Shown here: positions 56,389 to 64,000 of the stretch, in pieces | How positions within the stretch are numbered: the stretch's first letter is position 1 | Layout of the letters: the number at the start of each line of letters is the position of its first letter | Assembly: GCA_937911325.1 (NCBI GenBank) | Contig: CALDSD010000101.1 | Span: 47,305 to 111,304 of the forward strand | DNA length: 64,000 bases | Reading direction: 5' to 3' | Source of the DNA: an uncultured Neomegalonema sp. | Lineage (GTDB): Bacteria; Pseudomonadota; Alphaproteobacteria; Rhodobacterales; Rhodobacteraceae | Made by a program: the position numbers and the translations under genes | The notes under the pieces: model-generated | The model's database searches: none | Told to the model about the DNA's origin: nothing | What the model saw: the letters and a program-made list of their open reading frames with translations, nothing else

Positions 56389-57180
56389 ATGCACGAAACG
56401 CCCGAGCAGGAGAGCCCGACTGGGCCGACGCAGTTGCTCCTCGATTTGTCCGCGGCGCCTGGCCTCTCCGGATCGGGCGACGCCAGGCGCTCGCGCAAAG
56501 GCAAACCCGAGATCACCGAAGCGAATTCGGTCGTGCATCGGATGCTGTCGGCCCCGGAAAGCTGGGAAAGAGGCGTCGTCGTGCTCGTTGGGCCCGGCGG
56601 GTCGGGCAAGACGACTTTGGTCGAGCATCGTCACAGCGATCTGCGCCGGTTGAGCGCCGACGATGTTGAGCGCTTTGAGCGCAATATGGGCTCAGACGAG
56701 GCGACGGAACCAGTCGTCGACCTGCTGTTGGATATGGCCGCGCGGAAAGTGTTTCTCTTCGACGACTTCGACCGGGCCGTCGAAACGGGGGCGGGCGCCG
56801 ATTTCGAGCGTGGAGCGTTTCATCTGCTGAACCGCGTGGCGGAAACGGGCTCGAGACTGATCTTGACCGGGCGCAGCGCGCCGTCCCGTTGGTCGATCAA
56901 CCTGCCCGATCTCAAGTCGCGTCTTGAGGCCGCGACGCTGGCGCGCATCGAGGATCCCGACGACGCGTTGCTTAGAGCGATCTTGAGGAGCGGGTTCAAC
57001 GCGCGCGGGGTCAGCGTCGAGGACGACGTCCTGAAGTATCTCGCGTCTCGGATGGAGCGGAGTTATGAAGCGGCTCGGCAGATGGTCGCCCGACTCGACG
57101 CGGAGTCGCTGAGACTGAAGCGACCAGTGACGATTTCACTCGCGGGCGCGGTCCTCGGCTGGGTTCCAAACCGTTTTTAA
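56389..57180 (+). CDS. hdaA: DnaA-related regulatory ATPase, Hda/HdaA
   Basis: About 263 aa from ATG 56389. The N-terminal clamp-binding motif QLLLDLS lies near residue 14, as in Hda proteins that contact the beta clamp to inactivate DnaA-ATP. AAA domain: Walker A VGPGGSGKTTLVEH near 66, Walker B KVFLFDDFDRAVE, sensor region LILTGRSAPSRWSINLPDLKSRL. No DnaA domain IV, as expected for Hda. Upstream in-frame starts exist to 56278, so the start is uncertain. The hdaA-ppk order is conserved in alphaproteobacteria. Confidence 0.88.
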   Translation: MHETPEQESPTGPTQLLLDLSAAPGLSGSGDARRSRKGKPEITEANSVVHRMLSAPESWERGVVVLVGPGGSGKTTLVEHRHSDLRRLSADDVERFERNMGSDEATEPVVDLLLDMAARKVFLFDDFDRAVETGAGADFERGAFHLLNRVAETGSRLILTGRSAPSRWSINLPDLKSRLEAATLARIEDPDDALLRAILRSGFNARGVSVEDDVLKYLASRMERSYEAARQMVARLDAESLRLKRPVTISLAGAVLGWVPNRF

Positions 57181-57200
57181 CGGCCAGGGCCGCCGTTTTT
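57179..57200 (+). terminator. Intrinsic terminator of hdaA
   Basis: AACGGC (57179-57184) pairs with GCCGTT (57192-57197) over a 7-base loop; five Ts end the element at 57200. It overlaps the hdaA stop codon, implying that ppk has its own promoter in the following 170 bases. Confidence 0.65.
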
Positions 57201-57371
57201 CACGAAATCTACGGTTAACGCCGCGTTTACATAAAGAATCGGTAACGCGCAGGACATAGTGTGTCCTCTAAAGCGCCGCTCTTGCGAGGGGCTCCGGCTA
57301 ATGCGCGTCTTCGGAGATTTCGGCAGGGAAGCCCCGTCGAAAGAGCGTCGGTTCGGTTAGGGGAGAGCGTG

Positions 57372-59798
57372 ATGCGCGCGGATTTCTTGAATTCGGTGGT
57401 CGATCCTTCTCAGGCGATCGACCCGACGTTCGATATCGCGTCGCCCGATCGCTTCTTCAATCGCGAACTGTCCTGGTTGGCGTTCAACTGGCGCGTGCTG
57501 GAGGAAGCGCAGAACCGGCGGCAGCCGCTCATGGAGCGGGTTCGGTTTCTGTCGATCTCGGCCTCCAACCTCGATGAGTTCTACATGGTGCGCGTCGCCG
57601 GCCTTTCCGGGCTTGCGGCGCAAGGCGTCAAGAAGGTCAGCGTGGACGGGCGCACGCCGGAGCAGCAGTTGGTCGCCATCGACGCCGACGCCCGAGCGCT
57701 GATGAAAAAGCAGCAGGAGCTTTGGGCGGAATTGCTCGAGGAACTGGCTGAACAAGGCGTTGAGATCCTCGGGCGCTCCAGTCTCGACCGCGCCGATCGC
57801 GAATACCTGGACGCGCATTTTCTCAACCAGGTCTTCCCGGTGCTGACGCCGCTGACCATAGACCCCGCGCATCCGTTCCCATTCATCGCCAACAAAGGGT
57901 TTGGCGTCGCATTGCAACTGCGGTCGCGGACCGGCGGCGAAGACAAGATCGCGTTGATCCCGATCCCGCCGCAGGTCGATCGCTTCATAAAGCTGCAGAG
58001 CGAGCAACCCAAGTCCGACGCGCCGCCCAGACTGCGGTTCTGCCGGTTGGAAACGTTGATCGATCTGCATATCGACCGTCTCTACCCGGGCTACGACGTG
58101 TCAGATCGCAAGGTTTTCCGAGTGCTGCGCGACAGCGATATCGAGATCGAAGAAGAAGCCGAAGACCTGGTGGCGATGATGGGCACCGCGCTCAAGCGCC
58201 GTCGCCGCGGCGACGTCGTCCGGTTGAGCATGGAAGCGGGCTCGTCCGGAAAGTTGGCGGGTCGTCTCATCCGCGCGCTTGAAGTCGAGCCCGACGAGGT
58301 CATCGAAATGGACGGGATCCTCGGCGTTTCAGACGTGAGCCAGATTATCGACGACAAGCTGCGGCCGGATCTGTGTTGGCAGTCCTATGCGCCTCGGATG
58401 CCGGAGCGGGTCCGTGATCATGCCGGCGACGTGTTCTCGGCGATCGCCGAGAAGGACATGCTGTTGCATCACCCCTACGAGAGCTTCGAGATCGTTGTGC
58501 GCTTTTTGCAGCAGGCGGCCGCTGATCCTCATGTCGTCGCGATCCGACAGACGCTTTACCGGACATCGAAGGAGAGCCCGATCGTCGCGGCCCTGGTCGA
58601 GGCGGCCGAAGCTGGAAAGAACGTCACAGCCCTGGTGGAGCTGAAGGCGCGGTTTGACGAAGCGGCGAACATCCGCCTTGCAAAGATCCTCGAACGCGCC
58701 GGCGTCCAGGTGATCTACGGCTTCGTCGAGTACAAAACGCACGCGAAGATGAGCTCAGTGGTGCGGCGCGAGGGTTCGGAGCTGGTCACCTACAGCCACT
58801 TTGGCACTGGCAACTATCACCCGATCACGGCGAAGATCTACACGGACCTGAGCTACTTCACGGTCGATCCAGCCATGGGGCGCGACACCACGCGCCTGTT
58901 CAACTATGTCGGCAGCTACTCGACGCCGAGCGACATGGAGAAGCTCGCTTACTCGCCCGTGACGCTGAAGGACACGATCCTGAAATCCCTTCAGACCGAG
59001 ATCGCCAATGCAAAGGCGGGCAAGCCGGCGCAGGTCTGGGCGAAGATGAACTCGATCGTCGAGCCGGAGGTCGTCGACGCGCTCTACGCCGCCAGCCAAG
59101 CAGGCGTGAAGATCGATTTGGTCGTCCGCGGCATATGCGGGCTGCGCCCCGGGGTGAAAGGTCTGTCCGAGAATATCCGAGTGAAGAACTAGGTCGTCCC
59201 ATTAAAATAAAAAAAACGCATTTGCTGCTTTGCGAACGGCGAGACGCTGCCGAGCGACAAGGCGAAGATCTACATCTCCTCGGCTGATTGGATGGACCGC
59301 AACTTGCACCGCCGGGTGGAGACGCTGGAGCCCATGGAGAACGAGACGGTTCGCGACCAGATCCTTGAGCAGGTGATGGCGGCCAACCTGATGGACGAAC
59401 AGCAATCCTGGGTTCTGCAGGCGGACGGGTCGTTTGTTCGGGCGCAGGCTGCTGAAGACGCCTTCAACATCCACGACTTCTTCATGACCAACGCGTCGCT
59501 GTCAGGTCGAGGCGAGCGTGGAACCCATGACGTGACGCGGCTGCGCCCCGACATCGCAGCATTGCAAGCCAGCAAGAAAGCAGCGTCGAAAAAGAGCGCG
59601 CCGAAAAAAGCGGCCGCCAGAAAGTCGACGCGAAAATCTGCGGTGAAAGCGTCGCCCAAGTCAGCATCGAAGGCAGCGCCCAAAACAGCGCCAAAAGCAG
59701 CGGCAAAAACAGTTGGCGGCGCATCCCGACGCGTCACCGGGCCGGCGCCGAAGGCGACCCGTGGCAAAGCCGCTCGGAGCAAGTCGACGCGGACCTGA
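57372..59798 (+). pseudogene. ppk: Polyphosphate kinase, frame interrupted by two stops; histone-H1-like tail
   Basis: Single frame of 809 codons. From ATG 57372 (GGGGAG upstream) it reads FFNRELSWLAFNWRVLEEAQ, FLSISASNLDEFYMVRVAG, LHHPYESFEIVVRFLQQAA and the first catalytic His in EYKTHAKMSSVVRR near 456. After GLSENIRVKN come TAG (59190-59192) and TAA (59208-59210); then the same frame resumes CFANGETLPSDKAKIYISSA and continues through the C2 domain. The stretch in between has the 13 codons expected for the family segment that holds the second catalytic His (FLEH), but it is AT-rich and does not encode it. After residue 730 a Lys/Ala/Ser-rich tail (ASKKSAPKKAAARKSTRKSA and more) of about 70 residues ends the frame. 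Either a real lesion or a sequence error. Confidence 0.85.
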
Positions 59799-59803
59799 CA
59801 GGC

Positions 59804-60916
59804 TCAACCGAGTTTCAGGCCATCGACCAATTCGTCCAGGAGCCGCCGGTGAGCGGCGGCAAGCGCCGTCGTCGGCTGTTGCGCGGCGATCCTCGCCCCA
59901 AACGCGTCGCCGGCGTCGATCGTCGACCCGGCCATCTCTTGCAGGACCGCATGCCCGCAAAACGGGACATGCGCCTCCGAGTACCCGCCTTCATGCGCCA
60001 TCATCAGTCGGCCGCCGCACAGTTTGTCGGCCAGATCGAGAACGCGCCGGGTCATCTGCCGAAACGTCTCGGCCGACGCCAGCATCCGCGAGAGCGGATC
60101 GACGCCCGATGCGTCATATCCGCAAGCGATGAGGATCACGTCGGGGCGGAACCGGCGAACCGCGGGCGAGACGATCCGGTCCATGGCGTCGAGATAGAGG
60201 TCGTGGCCGCCCCCCGGCGGAAGCGGAATGTTCAGATTTGCGCCGTCTCCAGCGCCCGCGCCACGCTCGGTCGCTGCGCCGGTCGTCCATGGATAGTTGT
60301 TTTCCTGATGGAGCGAGATCGTCAGAACCTCGCCGCGCTCTCGGAAAATCGCTTCGGTCCCGTTGCCGTGATGCACGTCCCAGTCGATCACCGCGACGCG
60401 CTCGGTTTCTCCAGCCGCAAGGGCGGCTTCAACGGCGATGGCGAGGTTGGCGAGCAGGCAGAACCCCATCGGCTTTGCTGGTAAGCAATGATGCCCGGGC
60501 GGGCGCGTCAGCGCGTAGGCGTTTTGGTGGCCGCCGGTCAGAACGCTGCGAAGCGCCGCCGTCGCCAGCCCCGCAGACAGTGCTGCAATCTCGAACCCGC
60601 CGGCGCCGAAGGGCGTGCGCTCGCCAAGCTCGCCGCCGCCCGCATCGCTGATCCGTTTGAACTCTTGAAGGTAATCCAGGTCGTGAACGCGCCGAAGATC
60701 GTCTTCGGGCGCGGGCGGCGCGGATCGGTGATCGAGTTCGCGCAGCAACCCCGTGACCTCGAGAAGGTTCTTCAACCGTCGCTTCGTCTCGGGGTTTTCC
60801 GGCAAGCCGCCTGCCGCCAACGGCTGCACGAATCCGCCGACGGGCGCCGTTAGCGCATAGCTCCCGCCGGCGTGCCAAAAACAGCGCTCGTCGCAGAAGA
60901 AGCCGGTTTTGCTCAT
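59804..60916 (-). CDS. Histone deacetylase/acetylpolyamine amidohydrolase family enzyme
   Basis: 370 aa zinc amidohydrolase of the class II HDAC fold. Active-site motifs are intact: LTRPPGHHCLPAKPMGFCL near residue 140, VAVIDWDVHHGNGTEAIF with the zinc-binding Asp and His, IACGYDASGVDPL and HEGGYSE. In bacteria such enzymes deacetylate polyamines, acetoin-pathway proteins or lysines. Start ATG 60916. Convergent with ppk (5 bases between stops) and divergent from the molybdoprotein gene. Substrate unknown. Confidence 0.9.
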   Translation of the reverse strand: MSKTGFFCDERCFWHAGGSYALTAPVGGFVQPLAAGGLPENPETKRRLKNLLEVTGLLRELDHRSAPPAPEDDLRRVHDLDYLQEFKRISDAGGGELGERTPFGAGGFEIAALSAGLATAALRSVLTGGHQNAYALTRPPGHHCLPAKPMGFCLLANLAIAVEAALAAGETERVAVIDWDVHHGNGTEAIFRERGEVLTISLHQENNYPWTTGAATERGAGAGDGANLNIPLPPGGGHDLYLDAMDRIVSPAVRRFRPDVILIACGYDASGVDPLSRMLASAETFRQMTRRVLDLADKLCGGRLMMAHEGGYSEAHVPFCGHAVLQEMAGSTIDAGDAFGARIAAQQPTTALAAAHRRLLDELVDGLKLG

Positions 60917-61029
60917 GCGCGTTTGCTTTCCTCGGGTGTCGAGGCCGTAGATTGATGCCACGATTGGATTTGGCCAATAGAAAAGGCTTGGGACCGCTCA
61001 GGCGCGGTGTTCGAGAAAGGGAAGACGCG

Positions 61030-62040
61030 ATGCGTGATCGTTTGCCGCCGCATCAGGGGCTCATTCGCTCGGCGACCAATTGGCCGGTCGTCGGGGAAAG
61101 CGCGCCGCGTGTGACGAACGCGCCGTGGCGCATCGTCGTCTGCGGCCTCGTGGCGCGTCCGCTCGACCTTTCGCTTGAGGAGGTGAGCACGCGTCCGCAA
61201 GAGACCCGGGTCGTCGACTTCCACTGCGTCACGCGTTGGTCAAAGTATGACATGGCCTTTGGTGGAGTGTCTTTGAACTCGGTGCTGGAAGAGTCGGAGG
61301 TCCGCTCGGAGGCGCGCTATGTCCGTTTCATCGCGCGCTCGGATCGCGACCACGACACGTCCTTGACGCTCGACGACGTGCGGCGGCTCGACCCGCTGAT
61401 CGCCTTTACGATCGACGGCGCGCCGTTGCCATTGGAGCATGGCGGGCCGGTGCGGATCGTGACGACCGGCAAGTACGGCTACAAGTCGCTGAAATGGCTG
61501 GAACGGATCGAGTTGCTCGAGGAGAACAAGCTTGGCTTCTGGGAATCGGGGCCCGGGTATCACGACAACGCCGATCCTTGGGCGGAAGAGCGCTACGTCA
61601 CCGGCAATATTCCACCGGATCTCCGTGCGCGGATGATCGAGACGCGGAGGATCGGCGGCCGCGAAATCCTGTCTGTCGATTTCTCCGGGGCGGATCTTGC
61701 GGGGCTCGACGGCGGGGGCGCCTCGTTGCGAAACTGCCGGTTCGAGGGAACCGATTTAACCGGAGCTGATTTCCGCAACGCCAATCTGTCGAACGCGTTT
61801 TTGCGCGGGGCGACCCTAGTGAACGCCAATTTCGAGTCGGCTGATCTCGAGGGGGCCGATTTCGCCGGCGCAAACCTGACCAACGCCAACTTTACGAACG
61901 CCAGCCTGTTCGGCGCGAGTTTTGGCGGCGGCGCCGGGGCGGTTGGGGCTGACTTGTCGGGGGCGCAGATCACTGAGGCCCAGACGTTGCGACTGGTCGA
62001 CGCGGAGCAGTCTTACGTTCGTCATAAGCTTGATCTGTGA
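61030..62040 (+). CDS. Sulfite-oxidase-fold molybdoprotein fused to pentapeptide repeats
   Basis: 336 aa. Residues about 10-205 match the oxidoreductase molybdopterin-binding domain: VVCGLVARPLDLSLEEVSTR, the Mo-ligand Cys in VVDFHCVTRWSKYDM near 64, VRFIARSDRDHDTSLTLDDV, and GGPVRIVTTGKYGYKSLKWL. No signal peptide, so probably cytoplasmic. From about 217 to 320 there are pentapeptide repeats of the A(D/N)LXX type (SGADLAGLDGG, GADFRNANLSNAFLRGATLV), which fold as a right-handed beta-helix. Start ATG 61030 follows AAAGGGAAG. I do not know a function for this fusion; the domain identities are clear. Confidence 0.85.
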   Translation: MRDRLPPHQGLIRSATNWPVVGESAPRVTNAPWRIVVCGLVARPLDLSLEEVSTRPQETRVVDFHCVTRWSKYDMAFGGVSLNSVLEESEVRSEARYVRFIARSDRDHDTSLTLDDVRRLDPLIAFTIDGAPLPLEHGGPVRIVTTGKYGYKSLKWLERIELLEENKLGFWESGPGYHDNADPWAEERYVTGNIPPDLRARMIETRRIGGREILSVDFSGADLAGLDGGGASLRNCRFEGTDLTGADFRNANLSNAFLRGATLVNANFESADLEGADFAGANLTNANFTNASLFGASFGGGAGAVGADLSGAQITEAQTLRLVDAEQSYVRHKLDL

Positions 62041-62088
62041 GCCCATAGCGGTCCATACCGCCGCCGCAACAAGGTGACTGGAGACGGT

Positions 62089-63636
62089 ATGCCCAGGAAC
62101 TTCTTTCGCTCGTTGAGCATGCGCGAATGGCGTGAGGCCGCGCCGACGGAAGAAACGCGGCGGGTCGGGGTCGTTGATATCGGCTCGAACTCGGTTCGGC
62201 TCGTCGTCTTTGACGGCGCCGCGCGGTCGCCGTCGGTTTTCTTCAACGAGAAGGTTCTCTGCGGTCTTGGCGAAGAGCTTCAAACCACGGGCCGTCTCGC
62301 CGAAGCCGGCAAAGCGCGGGCGCGCGCTGCGATCCGCCGCTTCGCCGCGCTGTCGGAGCGCATGAACCTCACGGCGCTGATCGCCGTCGGCACGGCGGCG
62401 CTGCGCGACGCGGAGGATGGTCCGGAGTTTGTCGCGCGGGTTGCGGCGGAGACCGGCCTTTCGATCCAGGTGGCCGAAGGCGTCGACGAGGCGCGTCTGT
62501 CGGCGCAGGGCGTTCTGTTGGGGGATCCCGAGGCGCATGGCGTCATCGCCGACCTGGGCGGAGCGTCGATGGAGCTTGTCTTCGTCAAGGACGGCGAGGT
62601 CGGATCTGGCGTGACGACGCCGCTGGGGCCGTTGCGCCTCAACCGCATCCGCGGCGATCACACCAAACACGTGGACGCGGCGCTCAAGAAGTCGGTGAGT
62701 CGGCGCCTTTTGAAACCGCCGGCGCTCTACGTCCTCGGAGGGTCTTGGCGGGCCTTGATCAATGCGCATATGGCGCAGACGGATTATCCGCTGCGGGTTC
62801 TGCACGGCTATGCGCTGGATCTCGACGAAGCGATCGCCACCGCAGAATGGGGCGCGCATCTAACGCCCGATGAGGTGCGTGATCTCGCCGGTTGTTCCGA
62901 GCGTCGCGCCCGCGTCGTTCCCGAGTCGGCCTTTGTCCTGTCGCGGCTGTTGCGGGTCATTCGGCCGGAACGATTGGTGCTGTCAGCCTTCGGTCTGCGC
63001 GAAGGGATCCTGTGGGAACACCTGTCAGAAGAGCTGCGCAGTCAGGACCCGCTGGTGCAGGTCTGCGAACGCATGGAGCGCGAAAGCGGCCGGATGCCAG
63101 GGTTTGGTCATGAGCTTTGGAGCTGGCTCTCGCCCTTGTTCCCTGAGTTTGACGAACCACGTCGCCGACTGGCGCTTGCGGTGTGTCTTTTGGCTGACGT
63201 GAGTTGGCGCACGCATCCAGATTATCGCGCCCGCTCCTGTTTCGAGTTGGTGACGCGGAACACGTTTGGCGGCGTTGATCACGCCGAGCGCCTCTTTGTC
63301 GGCGCGGCTCTGCTCTTTCGCTACAAGAAGGGCAATCGGATGGTCGCGGAAGAGCCCGCGGTGGCGCGGTTGCTTTCGGCCGAGGATCTGCGGCAAGCGG
63401 AAGCCCTTGGTCGCGGGGTTCGCTTGGGCGCCATGATCTCCGCGGCGGCGCCCGGCGTTTTGCCAAACTGCCCGATCGAAGCCCTGAGCGACGGGTTGAA
63501 GCTGACGCTGCCGAACGTTTACGCAGCGCTCGAGGGTGAAGAAGTCGTCCGTCGATTGGAGGCGTTCGCCCAAGCGCTGGGGCTGCCGGGCGAATTGAAT
63601 GCGGACCTCGGGCAGCTGGTTGACGCGGCGTCATAG
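62089..63636 (+). CDS. ppx: Exopolyphosphatase, Ppx/GppA family
   Basis: 515 aa. The actin-like ATPase fold is seen in RVGVVDIGSNSVRLVVFDGA near residue 27, ALIAVGTAALRDA, VIADLGGASMELVFV and YVLGGSWRALINAH; the C-terminal HD-like part holds PERLVLSAFGLREGILW and LAVCLLADVSWRTHPDY. Degrades polyphosphate (or pppGpp). ATG 62089 is preferred for GGAG upstream; GTG 62074 is possible. Together with ppk it forms a polyphosphate pair separated by two genes. Confidence 0.92.
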   Translation: MPRNFFRSLSMREWREAAPTEETRRVGVVDIGSNSVRLVVFDGAARSPSVFFNEKVLCGLGEELQTTGRLAEAGKARARAAIRRFAALSERMNLTALIAVGTAALRDAEDGPEFVARVAAETGLSIQVAEGVDEARLSAQGVLLGDPEAHGVIADLGGASMELVFVKDGEVGSGVTTPLGPLRLNRIRGDHTKHVDAALKKSVSRRLLKPPALYVLGGSWRALINAHMAQTDYPLRVLHGYALDLDEAIATAEWGAHLTPDEVRDLAGCSERRARVVPESAFVLSRLLRVIRPERLVLSAFGLREGILWEHLSEELRSQDPLVQVCERMERESGRMPGFGHELWSWLSPLFPEFDEPRRRLALAVCLLADVSWRTHPDYRARSCFELVTRNTFGGVDHAERLFVGAALLFRYKKGNRMVAEEPAVARLLSAEDLRQAEALGRGVRLGAMISAAAPGVLPNCPIEALSDGLKLTLPNVYAALEGEEVVRRLEAFAQALGLPGELNADLGQLVDAAS

Positions 63637-63837
63637 CCCTGCTGCCGCAGCTATGGCCTGAAATTTGCCGAGAAAGGCGTGTCGGGCGGCGTTTCGAGGC
63701 CGTCGATCCGTTTCCCCCAATTGGTCGGCGGGATGCGTCGTCCGGCGCTGGCGTATTTCAGGCGCCGGATTGCATTGCGCGAACGGCCGCTATCTCTTAT
63801 CGCTCGCCCGGTAGGTTAACCTGGCGCGTGAGGCGGG

Positions 63838-64000
63838 ATGCGGCTTTCTCGATACTTTTTGCCTGTTCTCAGGGAAACTCCGGCGGAGGCGCAGATCGTC
63901 TCGCACCGTTTGATGCTGCGTGCGGGGATGATCCGGCAAGAGGCCGCCGGCCTGTATGCCTGGCTACCCTTGGGATACAAGGTGCTGCGCCGGATTGAGC
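63838..64000 (+). CDS. proS: Prolyl-tRNA synthetase, 5' end only
   Basis: 54 codons visible before the right edge. [20 protein letters not shown] followed by [20 protein letters not shown] and [13 protein letters not shown] is the well-conserved ProS N-terminus with the class II motif 1 region. AGGCGGG precedes the ATG. The 200 bases between ppx and proS hold no gene that I can support. Confidence 0.93.
   Translation, partial: MRLSRYFLPVLRETPAEAQIVSHRLMLRAGMIRQEAAGLYAWLPLGYKVLRRIE

Overview
The window is 64 kb of a GC-rich chromosome from an alphaproteobacterium. Several gene orders support this: rpmF-plsX-fabH-ihfA-merR followed by tRNA-Pro, argS-SPOR-nagZ-scpA-scpB, a NasT/NasS-controlled nitrate assimilation operon, hdaA-ppk, a long-form dCTP deaminase and a Usg-family gene. 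The genus cannot be fixed from sequence reading alone. Genes are densely packed with many ATGA or TGATG overlaps, and nearly everything is core metabolism or information processing rather than mobile DNA. I saw no transposase, integrase, phage gene or CRISPR array.

Layout. 1-11.5 kb (minus strand): the nitrate assimilation operon nasT-nasS, a leader RNA with an intrinsic terminator, then nrtA-nrtB-fused nrtCD ATPase-globin-nirB-nirD-nasA (nasA runs off the left edge). 11.7-13.5 kb: a class V aminotransferase interrupted by one in-frame TGA, and a small secreted protein. 13.6-17.9 kb: a secreted PQQ sugar dehydrogenase diverging from pqqA-(pqqB remnant)-pqqC-pqqD-pqqE, with palindromes between them. 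18.2-25 kb: an Ldh2-family dehydrogenase and an enolase-superfamily enzyme, a GST, a methyltransferase and MaeB malic enzyme. 25.4-30.3 kb: tRNA-Cys, RNase P RNA, and the first four genes of the division cluster (mraZ-rsmH-ftsL-ftsI), preceded by TGGGN arrays that look like MraZ operators. 30.3-38.6 kb: a usg gene broken by a TAA, erpA, dgt, argS, SPOR protein, nagZ, scpA, scpB. 38.6-45.2 kb: dcd, tRNA-Pro, merR, ihfA, fabH, plsX, rpmF, DUF177, bamE. 45.2-53.3 kb: MFS transporter, cytochrome P450, nusB-ribH-ribE, a membrane-protein gene on the opposite strand, ribD-nrdR, glyA. 53.5-64 kb: nadK, an ExeA/GspA-like membrane ATPase, hdaA, ppk (interrupted), a histone-deacetylase-family amidohydrolase, a sulfite-oxidase-fold molybdoprotein fused to pentapeptide repeats, ppx and the start of proS.

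How the parts work together. NasS (nitrate sensor) and NasT (ANTAR antiterminator) should release a leader terminator at about 9.55-9.60 kb, so that uptake (NrtABC), nitrite reductase (NirBD) and nitrate reductase (NasA) are made only when nitrate is present; a globin in the same operon may scavenge NO. PQQ made by PqqA-E would serve the neighbouring periplasmic sugar dehydrogenase. Ppk and Ppx form a polyphosphate synthesis/degradation pair separated by two genes.

The most unusual points are: a ppk reading frame that keeps its frame and length but carries two stop codons exactly over the second catalytic-histidine motif, plus a histone-H1-like Lys/Ala tail; three otherwise intact frames (ppk, usg, aminotransferase) broken by in-frame stops; a collapsed pqqB inside an otherwise complete pqq operon; a molybdoenzyme-pentapeptide fusion; and well-formed RNA or DNA control elements upstream of nrtA and mraZ. 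I did not find a clearly new multi-gene defence or mobile system.
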